A DNA stretch of 64,000 nt, taken from Kaistia adipata DSM 17808. GTDB lineage: Bacteria > Pseudomonadota > Alphaproteobacteria > Rhizobiales > Kaistiaceae. This document shows, piece after piece, positions 16,388 through 25,299 of the stretch; positions within the stretch are counted from its first letter, which is position 1; every line of letters begins with the position of its first letter. The notes under the pieces were generated by a model, which was not told the DNA's origin, ran no database searches, and saw only the letters and a program-made list of their open reading frames with translations. The stretch is from contig NZ_AUHO01000007.1 in the NCBI RefSeq assembly GCF_000423225.1, positions 682,001-746,000 on the forward strand. Direction: 5' to 3'. The position numbers were made by a program, and so were the translations under genes.

Positions 16388-16508
16388 CACCTCTCCCTGA
16401 GGGAGAGGTCGGACCGAAGGTCCGGGTGAGGGCTTAGGGAACGTTCCGGAGAGGGCGTAAACCCTCACCCGCCGGCTTCGCCGTCGACCTCTCCCTCAGG
16501 GAGAGGTG
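16388..16508. repeat. Palindromic intergenic repeat, type A (copy 1)
   Basis: About 121 bp bounded by CACCTCTCCCTGAGGGAGAGG and its mirror copy, with an inner pair GGGTGAGGGCTTAGGG/ACCCTCACCC. The ends form hairpins of their own. A second copy with the same outline lies at 34863-34984. This is a REP-type element of the sort spread in Hyphomicrobiales genomes; it fills the gap between the RidA gene and the M81 gene. Confidence 0.85.
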
Positions 16509-16535
16509 CAAGGGCGGGAGGACGCCGTCCGGCGC

Positions 16536-18023
16536 TTAGCTGACGGGGAAAACCGGGCTGCGCAGGCGGCGATAGGGCAGCGAGGTCAGCACGCTGGTGC
16601 AGGGGCCCGATGTCGCCACCGTGAAGCTCTTCGCCGTGATCGGGTCGTAGGCACGCCGGTGCGCGACGGCGGCCTTGACGCCGATCGCCTTCAGCGCCTC
16701 CGGGATGATCCCCTGCGAGCGGAGCTGGCCGAGATCGAAGGGCGGCGTCTTGCGGCTGTTGACGAGGATCTGGATGCCAGCCGCCTCCAGCACAATCGAC
16801 GGCCCCATGCTGATATGGACGCCCTGCATGGCGGCGAGGTGGCTGTTGCGGTCCTCGAGCTCGAACTCGCCGTCGCTGCGGCTGACGAAGGTCGCCTCGA
16901 TCTCGACCGGGCCGGCGCCGAGCCGGCTGCCCTTGCCGCCGAGGGAGACCTTGCGCACCTCGCCCGGCTTCGCATCCGCGAAGAGCTTCACGGCCTCCGC
17001 GTCGGCGATGGCGACGGCGGCGTTTGTGATGCCGTGGCGCAGGAAGCCGCGCAGCACGGCCGTGTCGTCGCCGGGCGCGCCGCCGCCGATATTGTCGGCC
17101 GGCTCGACCACGATATAGGGGCCGCCTTCGGCGTCCTTGATCTCGGCGAGCGCCGCGTCGAGGTCCCACTCCTTCGGCTGGCCGAGTTCGCGCAGCTCCC
17201 AGGCGAGCGCCTCCAGCCGGTCGAGCGCGGCTTTCGCCTGCTCGGCGCTGCCGGTGGTGATCAGCGAGAAGGCAACGCCGGCATCCGGCACGTCGGAAAA
17301 GGAATAGCCGCCGATGATGTTGACGGTCCAGATTTCGGCATCCTCGGCCTCGATCTGGCGGGCCAGCGCCTCGAGGTCGCGCATCGGCCGATCGGCCGTG
17401 CCGGTGCCGGGCGGCGCCCAGAGGATGGCGGCGTTGCGCGCGTGCATGACCGGCGCGGCCTTCTCAGCCAGCGCCCGCGCTAGCAGCTCGGCCGAGCGGA
17501 CGGCGGAATCGCGCGCGTCGGTGTGCGGGTTCTCGCGATAGGCGACGAGGCCGTTGGCGTTCTTCGCCATGGCGGCGGTGAAGGTGGCGTGCAGGTCGAA
17601 CACGCCGTAGAGCGGCAGCGCCTCGGCGCCGGGAACGGAACGGATGCGGGCGAGCAGCTCGCCCTCGGGATCGATGGATCCGGTCGTCACCATGGCGCCG
17701 TGCAGGGCCAGCCAGATGCCGTCGAGGCCGCCATCGGCGAGCGCCGCGCGCAGGCCGGCTTCGAGTTCGTCCCAGAACTGCTCGAACACGGCGTGGTCGG
17801 TCGTGCCGGAGGGGAGGGCCGAATATTCGACGACCGGAACGACGTCCCAACCTTCGGCCGCAGCCACCTCGAGGAAGCCGTCGACGGTGGAGCCGTCGCC
17901 GGCGCGCGCCGGCAGCTCCGCCCCGCGCAGGATCTCGTAGTCGGCGAGCCCGGTGATTTCGTCCACGAAGGTGTGGGTCTCGTGATACAGCCCGGCCAGC
18001 AGGATGCGGGGACGTCTGGTCAT
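16536..18023 (-). CDS. M81 family metallopeptidase (MlrC-like), copy 1
   Basis: 495 residues, full length. The N-terminal domain (PF07364 type) has LAGLYHETHTF, LALHGAMVTTGSIDPEG, GVFDLHATFT and YRENPHTDARD, which give the His/Asp metal ligands. The C-terminal MlrC domain has VVEPADNIGGGAPGDDTAVLRG, VSRSDGEFELEDRNSH and SMGPSIVLEAAGIQILVNSRKTPPFD. MlrC of microcystin degraders cleaves linear peptides with D- and beta-amino acids; most other members are untested. It lies 6 bp downstream of the IclR gene, so they form an operon. No signal peptide: it acts in the cytoplasm, after import. Confidence 0.88.
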   Translation of the reverse strand: MTRRPRILLAGLYHETHTFVDEITGLADYEILRGAELPARAGDGSTVDGFLEVAAAEGWDVVPVVEYSALPSGTTDHAVFEQFWDELEAGLRAALADGGLDGIWLALHGAMVTTGSIDPEGELLARIRSVPGAEALPLYGVFDLHATFTAAMAKNANGLVAYRENPHTDARDSAVRSAELLARALAEKAAPVMHARNAAILWAPPGTGTADRPMRDLEALARQIEAEDAEIWTVNIIGGYSFSDVPDAGVAFSLITTGSAEQAKAALDRLEALAWELRELGQPKEWDLDAALAEIKDAEGGPYIVVEPADNIGGGAPGDDTAVLRGFLRHGITNAAVAIADAEAVKLFADAKPGEVRKVSLGGKGSRLGAGPVEIEATFVSRSDGEFELEDRNSHLAAMQGVHISMGPSIVLEAAGIQILVNSRKTPPFDLGQLRSQGIIPEALKAIGVKAAVAHRRAYDPITAKSFTVATSGPCTSVLTSLPYRRLRSPVFPVS

Positions 18024-18029
18024 GGATGG

Positions 18030-18821
18030 CTACCTGTTGCGTGACATGTTCGCCGTGATCTCGGCGAGGGTGGCGACGAGGAGGCGACCGAGCCGCTCGA
18101 TGGCGTCGGGCTCGAAGCGGGCCGAGGGGCCGGCGATCGAGACGGCGGCGATCGCCTCGCCGCCCGGCGCGAAGATCGGCGCCGCGACGCAGGCACCGCC
18201 GATCTCGTTCTCCTCATATTCCGTGGTCCAGCCGACGGTGCGGCAGCGTTCGAGCACTTCCTCGAGCGCCTGCGGGTCGGTGATGGTGCGGTCGGTCGCG
18301 GCCGGCAGCGAGCCGAGATTGTAGATGATCTTGCGGAAGGTCAGTGGCTGGTAGGCGAGCAGCGCCCGGCCGCAGGCCGTCGAGTGATAGGCGGCGCGCG
18401 TGCCCGAATAGGACGAGACGCGCAGCGTCTGGCTGCCTTCCAGGCTCTCGACGATGACGGCGTCGGTCGGGCCGGGCAATGCGAGGTTGACGGTCTCGCG
18501 CGTCTCCGCGCAGAGCCGAACCAGATAGGGCTGCGCGATCGCCGCGATGTCGAGCCGGCGTTCGACCGCCTTGCCGTAGACGAGGTGCTGCAGGCTGAGC
18601 CGGTAGGCGCCGGCCTTGGCGTCGCGCTCGGCGAGGCCGACATCGACCAGCGCCGTGACCAGGTTGAAGGCGGTCGTCTTGGCGAGCCCGGTTCGGAGCG
18701 CCAGATCGCGCAGCGAGACGAAGTCGCCGCTCGCCATCGCGTCGAGCAGCGCCTTGGCGCGGGCGACCGACTGGATGCGCGCGGCGACGGCCGCGCCGGA
18801 TTCGCTCTCTTGTTTCGACAT
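18030..18821 (-). CDS. IclR-family transcriptional regulator
   Basis: 263 residues. N-terminal winged helix (SVARAKALLDAMASGDFVSL, LALRTGLAKTTAFNLVTALVD) and the C-terminal IclR effector domain (GRALLAYQPL, TVGWTTEYEENEIGGACVAAPIF, AAVSIAGPSARF). It is followed after 6 bp by an M81 gene. A TTCCA-N5-TAGGA dyad lies 44 bp upstream of its start and related dyads lie before the divergent M81 operon and before the second dipeptide importer, so it probably controls itself and these operons. Confidence 0.88.
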   Translation of the reverse strand: MSKQESESGAAVAARIQSVARAKALLDAMASGDFVSLRDLALRTGLAKTTAFNLVTALVDVGLAERDAKAGAYRLSLQHLVYGKAVERRLDIAAIAQPYLVRLCAETRETVNLALPGPTDAVIVESLEGSQTLRVSSYSGTRAAYHSTACGRALLAYQPLTFRKIIYNLGSLPAATDRTITDPQALEEVLERCRTVGWTTEYEENEIGGACVAAPIFAPGGEAIAAVSIAGPSARFEPDAIERLGRLLVATLAEITANMSRNR

Positions 18822-18864
18822 GCTCGTCCTGACCCGGCCTCTCGTTGGGAGGGTGGTTCGTTTG

Positions 18865-18879
18865 TTCCATATTATAGGA
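18865..18879. promoter_or_regulatory. Candidate IclR operator, site 1
   Basis: TTCCA-TATTA-TAGGA at 18865-18879, 44 bp before the IclR start (18821). Same 5-5-5 layout as four other sites in the window (see 19028, 40935, 41023, 41063). Confidence 0.5.
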
Positions 18880-19027
18880 TAATCGATCGCGCCCTCGGTC
18901 GACAGTTTGGCACGAAGCGAAAATCATGCGCAAGGCGAATGCGGGATTTCCCATGATGATGGTGTCTGGCGTGGTTGACACCGTGGCGGGCAATCCCTTT
19001 AACTTTGCCCAACGGGCCGAATGGACG

Positions 19028-19042
19028 TTCCATTAGGTGGAA
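19028..19042. promoter_or_regulatory. Candidate IclR operator, site 2
   Basis: TTCCA-TTAGG-TGGAA, a perfect 5-bp dyad 43 bp upstream of the second M81 gene (19085). The region 18822-19084 also holds GGTGTC-N10-GACACC (18961-18982) and GGGCAA-N11-TTGCCC (18988-19010), which may be further control elements; no gene is seen there. Confidence 0.6.
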
Positions 19043-19084
19043 TGATTGTGCGGCGGGGTCTCCCGTCGCTGCGGGGGATCGGGA

Positions 19085-20545
19085 ATGCGGGTTTTTGTGG
19101 CGTCGCTGGCGACGGAGACGAATACGTTTGCGCCGCTCTTCGTCGATCGCGGGGCGTTCGAGGAGGCGTTCTACTGCCCGCCCGGCACCCATCCCGAAAC
19201 GCCGACGCTCTGCTCCGGGCCGATGGTGGCGGCGCGCCGCCGCGCCCGCACCGACGGCTTCGCCCTGTTCGAGGGCACGGCAACCTGGGCCGAGCCGGCT
19301 GGCCTCGTCTCCCAGGCGGCTTATGAAAGCCTGCGCGACGAGATTTTGGACCAGCTCCGGGCGGCGATGCCGGTCGACATCGTGCTGTTCGGCCTGCACG
19401 GCGCGATGGTGGCGCGCGGCTATGACGATTGCGAGGGCGACCTGCTGGCGCATGCGCGCGCCATCGTCGGGCCGAAGGCGATCGTCGGCGCCGAGCTCGA
19501 CATGCATTGCCACCTGACCGACCAGATGGTCGAGGCGGCCGATGTCATCGTCGCCTTCAAGGAATTCCCGCACACCGATTTCCTGGAGCGCGCCGAGGAT
19601 CTGGTCGATCTCTGCCTCAAGGCGGCGCGGCGCGAGATCGCGCCGGAAAGCGCCGTCTTCGATTGCCGCGCCATCACCGGCTTCATGACCAGCCGCGAGC
19701 CGGGCCGCAGCTTCGTCGACCGGATGAAGGCGCTGGAAGGGCGGGACGGCATCCTCTCGATCTCCGTGGCGCACGGCTTCCAGGCCGCCGATGTCTATGA
19801 CGTCGGCACCAAGGTGCTGGTGATCGCCGATGGCGAGGCCAACCGCGGCAAGGCGGCGGCTCTCGCCGAGCAGCTGGGGCGCGAGATCCTGAGCTGGGGC
19901 GCCGGCGGCGGCCCGTACCACTACAAGCCCGAGGAGGCGATCGAGCAGGCGCTGGCCGAGATCGGCCAGCCTGTCGTGCTGGCGGATCGCTGGGACAATC
20001 CCGGCGGCGGCGTCGCCGGCGATTCGACCGTCATGGTCGAGGCGCTGCTGCGCCACCCCGAAATTCCGGCCGCGATCGGAGCGCTCTGGGATCCGGTCGC
20101 CGTCGCCTTCTGCCGCGCCGCCGGCGTCGGCGCCGAGATCGACCTCCGTTTTGGCGGCAAGGCGGCGCCGACCTCGGGCAAGCCGGTCGACGCCCGGGTG
20201 GTGGTGCGCGGCATCACCGACGACCTGCTGGTGCCGTTCGAGCAGAGCTGGGTCTCGCTCGGGCCGGCCGCGGCGGTCACGATCGGCAATCTCGACGTCG
20301 TGCTCGCCTCGACCCGGGCCCAGACCTTCAGCCCGCCCGTCTTCACCGATCTCGGCGTCGACCTCGCCGCCAAGAAGATCGTGGTGGTGAAGTCCTCCAA
20401 CCATTTCCACGCCGCCTTCGCGCCGATCGCCCATAAGGTGCACTACCTCGACACGGGCGGCCCCTATCCCAGCGACACCGCCAAGATTCCCTATACCAAG
20501 GCCCGTCGCCCCCTCGCACCGCTGGACCCCAATCCATGGCTCTGA
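19085..20545 (+). CDS. M81 family metallopeptidase (MlrC-like), copy 2
   Basis: 486 residues. MRVFVASLATETNTFAP opens the N-terminal domain; DIVLFGLHGAMVARGYDDCEGD, GAELDMHCHLTDQM and FKEFPHTDFLERAEDL carry the metal-binding His/Asp residues. The C-terminal half has VVLADRWDNPGGGVAGDSTVM and LGPAAAVTIGNLDVVLAST. The start at ATG 19085 gives the conserved MRVFVAS beginning and follows a G-rich stretch. The end overlaps the next gene (a PLP deaminase) by 10 bp, so the two enzymes are made together. A TTCCA-N5-TGGAA operator lies 43 bp upstream. Probable cytoplasmic hydrolase; substrate unknown. Confidence 0.88.
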   Translation: MRVFVASLATETNTFAPLFVDRGAFEEAFYCPPGTHPETPTLCSGPMVAARRRARTDGFALFEGTATWAEPAGLVSQAAYESLRDEILDQLRAAMPVDIVLFGLHGAMVARGYDDCEGDLLAHARAIVGPKAIVGAELDMHCHLTDQMVEAADVIVAFKEFPHTDFLERAEDLVDLCLKAARREIAPESAVFDCRAITGFMTSREPGRSFVDRMKALEGRDGILSISVAHGFQAADVYDVGTKVLVIADGEANRGKAAALAEQLGREILSWGAGGGPYHYKPEEAIEQALAEIGQPVVLADRWDNPGGGVAGDSTVMVEALLRHPEIPAAIGALWDPVAVAFCRAAGVGAEIDLRFGGKAAPTSGKPVDARVVVRGITDDLLVPFEQSWVSLGPAAAVTIGNLDVVLASTRAQTFSPPVFTDLGVDLAAKKIVVVKSSNHFHAAFAPIAHKVHYLDTGGPYPSDTAKIPYTKARRPLAPLDPNPWL

Positions 20546-21840
20546 TTCCTCGTCTCGACATCGCCGCGCTTGACGCCCTCGAACTCGATCCCTCGACCAA
20601 GGGGCTGCCCTATGATGCGCCGCGACTGACGGTCGGAGACGTCGCAAAGCAGGGCTGGTCCGTCCTCGACGGCGACCTGCCAATGCCGCTCGCCGTGATC
20701 CGCCAGGACATCCTGGCGGCGAACAGCGCCTGGATGAGCGCCTTCACGGCCGGAAACGACCTCGTCATCGCGCCGCACGGCAAGACGACGATGTCGCCGC
20801 ATCTGTTCGACCTGCAGATCGCCGACGGCGCCTGGGCGATCACCGCCGCGACGCTGCAGCAGGTCGAGGTCTGCCGTCGCTTCGGCGTCAAGCGCGTGCT
20901 GCTCGCCAACCAGCCGGCCGGCCGCCAGGCCGTCGACGCCTGTTTCCGCGCGCTTCAGGGCGACAACGCGATCGAGCTCTACTGCCTGGCCGACAGCCTC
21001 GACGGCGTCGCCATGCTGGCCGAGGGCGCGCTGCGCAATCCGCCGCCGGCCGGCAATCCGTTGCGCATCCTGATCGAGATGGGCTTCGAAGGCGGCCGCA
21101 CCGGCGTGCGGTCGCGCGCCGGCGCGCTCGAGATCGCCCGCGTGGTCGCGGCGGCGCCGGGTCTGGAGCTGGCCGGCTTCGAGTGCTTCGAGGGCATGCT
21201 GCCAACGCCGGAAACGGCGGATGTCCTGATCGACGACGTCGCCGAGACGGCGCTCCTGGCGCTGGAGCAGGGCCTCTACACGTCGTCGGCGCCGATCATC
21301 ATCAGTGCCGGCGGTTCGGCTTTCTTCGATCGCGTCGTCGAGCGCTTCAACCGCGTTGCCTTCCCGCATCCGGTGCTGCGCGTGCTCCGCTCGGGCTGCT
21401 ACCTGACGCATGACTCGATCGCCTATGCGGCGGCTTTCCGGCGCATTGTCGACGAGACGACGCTGACGCTTCCAGAGGGCGGGCTGGAGCCGGCGCTGGA
21501 AGTCTGGGCGCATGTGCAGTCGCGCCCCGAGCCGGGCCGCACCATGCTGACCATGGGCAAGCGCGATGTCAGCCACGACGCCGGCCTGCCGGTGCCGCTG
21601 CGCTGGTATCGTCCGGACGGCAGCATGAGCGCTCCGGCCGAGTTGCCGGCCGGCCATCAGGTGGTGGCGCTCAACGACCAGCACTGCCATCTCGTCACGC
21701 CGGAGGGAAGCCCGCTGAAGGCGGGCGATCTCGTCGGCTTCGGCATCAGCCATCCCTGCACCACCTTCGACAAATGGTCGGTGCTGATGCTGGTCGACGA
21801 GGAGTACCGCGTCACCCGCGCCCTGAAGACGTTCTTCTGA
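20536..21840 (+). CDS. PLP-dependent amino acid deaminase, D-serine dehydratase-like (alanine racemase fold III)
   Basis: 434 residues. The PLP lysine is Lys83 in IAPHGKTTMSP. Later segments include LIEMGFEGGRTGVRS, GGSAFFDRVVE and the metal-site region NDQHCHL and SHPCTTFDKW, which match the His/Cys zinc site of eukaryotic-type D-serine dehydratase and D-threonine aldolase. Members deaminate or cleave D-3-hydroxy amino acids. The gene overlaps the preceding M81 gene by 10 bp, tying the two functions. D-serine or a related D-hydroxy amino acid released by the hydrolase is a reasonable guess. The product 2-aminoacrylate would explain the nearby RidA. Confidence 0.85.
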   Translation: MALIPRLDIAALDALELDPSTKGLPYDAPRLTVGDVAKQGWSVLDGDLPMPLAVIRQDILAANSAWMSAFTAGNDLVIAPHGKTTMSPHLFDLQIADGAWAITAATLQQVEVCRRFGVKRVLLANQPAGRQAVDACFRALQGDNAIELYCLADSLDGVAMLAEGALRNPPPAGNPLRILIEMGFEGGRTGVRSRAGALEIARVVAAAPGLELAGFECFEGMLPTPETADVLIDDVAETALLALEQGLYTSSAPIIISAGGSAFFDRVVERFNRVAFPHPVLRVLRSGCYLTHDSIAYAAAFRRIVDETTLTLPEGGLEPALEVWAHVQSRPEPGRTMLTMGKRDVSHDAGLPVPLRWYRPDGSMSAPAELPAGHQVVALNDQHCHLVTPEGSPLKAGDLVGFGISHPCTTFDKWSVLMLVDEEYRVTRALKTFF

Positions 21841-21848
21841 CCAAGCTT

Positions 21849-21877
21849 GCGCCGCCGCGCTCCGCGCGTGGCGGCGC
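21849..21877. terminator. Strong stem-loop after the deaminase gene
   Basis: GCGCCGCC (21849-21856) pairs with GGCGGCGC (21870-21877), with an inner GCGC/GCGC pair. No T-run follows, so it may be a weak terminator or an mRNA end-protecting hairpin. The rest of 21878-22106 shows no gene. Confidence 0.55.
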
Positions 21878-22106
21878 ATGAAATGCCGGGAGTGTAGAAG
21901 TTATTCCGCCTGACGAAACGTCGCGGCATTGACGCGAAATTTGACGGTTTATAGCCTGATCGACGACCGGACACCCCGATCTGTGCTGTCCATGTGCTCT
22001 TCGAGCGCAAGCCTATACCGACCGATTGCGATATTCCCATTCGCACGGATGCCGGCTTGGCCAATCTATTCGTTCGCACTGAACACTAATTCTCATGGAG
22101 ACTGAC

Positions 22107-23618
22107 TTGCGTATCGCCGTCATCCACGTCGCGCAGGAAACGAACGACTTCAATCCGGTGCTGACCACGCTGGACGACTATCGCTCCTTCGGCATTTTCG
22201 AAGGGGACGAGATGATCGAGAAGCAGCGCGGCTACGGCCAGGTCGGCGGCCATATCCAGGCGATCGAGGAAAGCGGGCTCGACATCGAGACCATCCCGAT
22301 CATCCGCGGCTATGCGGTCGCCGGCGGCCGCATCTCGACGGAATCCTTCCAGTTCTTCCAGGACAAGATCCGCGAAGGCCTGCGCGCGGCCGGCAAGGTC
22401 GACGGCCTGGCGCTGCAGTTGCATGGCGCCTGCTCGGCCGAGGGCATCGACGATGTCGAGGGCGAGCAGATCGCGCTCTGCCGCGAGATTCTCGGGCCGG
22501 ACGTGCCGATCGTGCTCGGCCTCGACCATCATGCCAACGTCACGCAGAAGATCATCGATAACGCGACCGCCATCGTCGGCCATCGCACCCAGCCGCATGA
22601 TCCCTACGACACCGGCCTGATCGGCACGCGCCTGCTGCTCCGCATTCTGACCGAGGGGCTGAAGCCCGTGACGGCGTGGCGGAAGATCCCGCTTGTCTCG
22701 CACCAGGAACAGTTCCTGACCTCGCAGGGGCCGATGAAGGTCTGGTTCGACGCGGCCCGGGCGGTCGAGGCCGATACCCGCGTGCTGCAGGCGTCGAATT
22801 ATCCGATGCAGCCCTGGCTCGACGTCGCCGAGGGCGGCTGGTCGGTCATCGTCGTCACCGACAACGACCCCGAACTGGCGGAGAAGCTGGCCGACGATCT
22901 CGCCGATCTCTGCTGGTCGTTGCGCGACGATTTCCAGATCCGCGAGGCGGTTCCGGTCGACGAAGCGGTCCGCCTCGCCGACGCGGCGCCCGGTCGCGTG
23001 GTGCTGAGCGATACAGGCGACACCGTGTTCGGCGGCGCCGCGGGCGACAGCAACCTGCTGCTCGAAGCCATGCTGCGGCTCGGCATCCAAAAGCGCGCGC
23101 TGGTGCCGCTGATCTCGCCGCAGGCGGCGGCGACGCTGGTCGCGGCGGGCGAGGGCGCCACGGTGACGCTGCCGCTCGGCGGCGATGCGGCGGCGGCGTT
23201 CTTCACGCCGCTCGAGGTCACCGGCACGGTGCGCAAGGTGGGCGGCGGCGTGGTGACGCTGGACGACTATAACCAGCAGTCCGAGGTCGATCTCGGCCCG
23301 TCCGTCATCTTCGACGTCGGTCCCGTCACGCTGATGATCACGACGCTCCGCGGTGTCGCCGGCAACGTCCCCGGCATCTACCGGGCGATGGGCGTCGAGC
23401 CGGAGGATTACGGCATCGCCGTGCTGAAGACGGCGTCGAACTTCCAGTATTTCGCGCCGATCGCGCCGACGGTCGTCCGTGCCGACACGCGCGGTCCCGG
23501 CCAGTCGGACGTGTTCACGCTGCCATGGGCGCGGATTCCGCGCCCGATCTATCCGATCGAGCAGTTCAACGACTGGCGGGCGCACTCGTCGCAGCCGGGC
23601 AAGCGCGTCGACGCCTGA
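22107..23618 (+). CDS. M81 family metallopeptidase (MlrC-like), copy 3
   Basis: 503 residues from a TTG start. RIAVIHVAQETNDFNPV is the family's N-terminal strand; LALQLHGACSAEGIDDVEGE, VLGLDHHANVTQKI and HRTQPHDPYDTG provide the metal ligands; the C-terminal domain has VVLSDTGDTVFGGAAGDSN and LGPSVIFDVGPVTLMITT. An ATG at 22095 would add four residues but has no ribosome site. The ATG triplet itself is part of ATGGAG, whose GGAG (22097-22100) is placed 6 bases before TTG 22107, and the TTG start gives the conserved MRIAVIH beginning. It stands 266 bp after the deaminase and directly before a dipeptide importer. Substrate unknown. Confidence 0.85.
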   Translation: MRIAVIHVAQETNDFNPVLTTLDDYRSFGIFEGDEMIEKQRGYGQVGGHIQAIEESGLDIETIPIIRGYAVAGGRISTESFQFFQDKIREGLRAAGKVDGLALQLHGACSAEGIDDVEGEQIALCREILGPDVPIVLGLDHHANVTQKIIDNATAIVGHRTQPHDPYDTGLIGTRLLLRILTEGLKPVTAWRKIPLVSHQEQFLTSQGPMKVWFDAARAVEADTRVLQASNYPMQPWLDVAEGGWSVIVVTDNDPELAEKLADDLADLCWSLRDDFQIREAVPVDEAVRLADAAPGRVVLSDTGDTVFGGAAGDSNLLLEAMLRLGIQKRALVPLISPQAAATLVAAGEGATVTLPLGGDAAAAFFTPLEVTGTVRKVGGGVVTLDDYNQQSEVDLGPSVIFDVGPVTLMITTLRGVAGNVPGIYRAMGVEPEDYGIAVLKTASNFQYFAPIAPTVVRADTRGPGQSDVFTLPWARIPRPIYPIEQFNDWRAHSSQPGKRVDA

Positions 23619-23694
23619 GCGGTCGCGGCCCCGGCTGCGACACCACCTTGTTAACCAATCGTTAGCCATAAAGCGCAACAGCGGGGATCCCAGC

Positions 23695-25260
23695 ATGAAG
23701 ACCCAATTCCTTCGGACACTCAGGCGGCTGGGGTTCCTGTTTCTCGCCGCGACGGCGCCCGTCGCCATCGGTGGCGCGAGCTTCATCGCCCCGGCGCAGG
23801 CCGAGGAGGCGGCGCTGAAGGGCGGCACGCTCCGCGTCGCGGTGCTGAGCGACCTGACCAATTTCGACCCGCACCAGTTCTCGACGGTGAACTTCCACCT
23901 GATCAAGAACCTCTATGACAGCCTGATCGAGTATTCGCCCGAGGGCGAGGCGGTGCCGAGCCTGGCGACCGCCTGGGCGATCGCGCCCGACAACCAGTCG
24001 GTGACGGTGACCCTGCGCGACGACGTCAGCTTCGCGAGCGGCGCCAAGCTGACCTCCGCCGACGTGGCGGCGACGCTCGCCAAGGCGGCCGATCCCGATC
24101 GCGGCAAGAACGTCTATGCCACCATGTCGATCGTCAAGGACTGGACGACGCCAGACGACAAGACGATCACGATCAACTTCAAGGCGCCCGTGCCGCAGCG
24201 CCAGATCACCGACCTGCTGCAGTTCACCCTGCCGATCGAGGCCAAGGGCATCGACACCGTCGAGACCGTGCCGGCCGGCACCGGCCCCTACCTGCTCGAC
24301 AGCCGCGCCGTCGGCCAGGGCCTGACGCTGAAGGCCAATCCGAACTACTGGCGCAAGGGCCAGCCGATCGCCGAGAAGGTCGACTTCACCATCTTCAGCG
24401 AGGATTCCTCGGCGAGCGCCGCGCTCGAATCCGGCGCGATCGACCTGATCTATGGCGGCTCGTCGCGCAGCGCCGTCCGCCTGCAGGATGCCGGCTTCCA
24501 GGTCCTGCGCGGCTCCGGCCCGCTCGTCCAGGTGTTCCGGATGAACTCGACCCGCGGTCCGTTCCAGAACGCCAAGTTCCGCCAGGGCTTCAACTACTTG
24601 ATGGACCGCGAGGGCATGCTGCGAGTCGGTTATGCCGGCCTCGGCGAGGTCGTCGCGCTGCCCTGGGCGCCGGCGAGCCCGGCCTTCGACGCGTCCTATG
24701 TCGAGGAATTCGCCTACAATCCAGAAAAGGCCAAGGAACTCTTCGCCGCCTCGGGCCTCAGCCCGGCCGAGCTGAGCGGCTGGAAGCTGCTCGTCTGGGG
24801 CAATGACGAGCCGAGCGTCGTTCTCAGCCAGATCCTGCAGAGCGCGCTCGCCGAGCTCGGCATCAACATCGAGCTCGATGTCCGCCAGGGCGCCGAATAC
24901 ACCGAGGCGCAGCTCGCCGGCGACTATGACGCCACCTTCGGCGCCGTCGGCAACGTGCAGAAGTTCCCGTCCCGCGTCGCCACCAACAGCATCTACCGCG
25001 TCGTCAAGAACCCGGTGCTGAAGGACCCGCATCCGCATCCCGAATATGTCGACGCCATCAACCGCGTGAACACGACCTCGGGTCCGGAAGCCGACGTCAA
25101 GGCCGCCTACGACCATCTGAACCGCGTGCTGGTCGAGACCGCCTTCGCCGTGCCGACGAACTCCTACGACACCGGCCTGGTCGTCGCCGCGCCGAATCTC
25201 GGCGGCCTCGCGCTCGACATCGACAACCTCTTCGTCGCGCGCACCGTGGGCTTCCAGTAA
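23695..25260 (+). CDS. ABC transporter substrate-binding protein, peptide/opine type (family 5)
   Basis: 521 residues with a signal peptide (MKTQFLRTLRRLGF, hydrophobic core, cleavage near APAQA-EE). The family 5 signature follows: LKGGTLRVAVLSDLTNFDPHQF, YDSLIEYSPEGEAVPSLATAW and TVTLRDDVSFASGAKLTSADV. Members bind di- and oligopeptides, nickel, glutathione or opines. The first gene of a four-gene importer operon (binding protein, fused ATPase, two permeases). It follows the third M81 gene by 76 bp and may be transcribed with it. The ligand cannot be read from sequence, but a peptide-like compound processed by M81 enzymes fits. Confidence 0.9.
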   Translation: MKTQFLRTLRRLGFLFLAATAPVAIGGASFIAPAQAEEAALKGGTLRVAVLSDLTNFDPHQFSTVNFHLIKNLYDSLIEYSPEGEAVPSLATAWAIAPDNQSVTVTLRDDVSFASGAKLTSADVAATLAKAADPDRGKNVYATMSIVKDWTTPDDKTITINFKAPVPQRQITDLLQFTLPIEAKGIDTVETVPAGTGPYLLDSRAVGQGLTLKANPNYWRKGQPIAEKVDFTIFSEDSSASAALESGAIDLIYGGSSRSAVRLQDAGFQVLRGSGPLVQVFRMNSTRGPFQNAKFRQGFNYLMDREGMLRVGYAGLGEVVALPWAPASPAFDASYVEEFAYNPEKAKELFAASGLSPAELSGWKLLVWGNDEPSVVLSQILQSALAELGINIELDVRQGAEYTEAQLAGDYDATFGAVGNVQKFPSRVATNSIYRVVKNPVLKDPHPHPEYVDAINRVNTTSGPEADVKAAYDHLNRVLVETAFAVPTNSYDTGLVVAAPNLGGLALDIDNLFVARTVGFQ

Positions 25261-25299
25261 TGCGGCCGGGCACCGTTCGCATCGCCGCGGGGTCCGCGC

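Noticed and set aside
18872-20683. A 603-codon open frame on the - strand
   Set aside because: Antisense to the second M81 gene and the deaminase start; no recognisable domain, Arg/Asp/Gly-rich.
16536-23618. Direct call of the three M81 genes as microcystin degradation genes
   Set aside because: There is no MlrA (glutamic-type membrane endopeptidase), MlrB or MlrD homologue in the window, and most M81 proteins are not linked to microcystin.
23479-23694. N-terminal extension of the binding protein at 23695
   Set aside because: The extra frame overlaps the 3' end of the third M81 gene, is Arg/Ser-rich and would bury the signal peptide.
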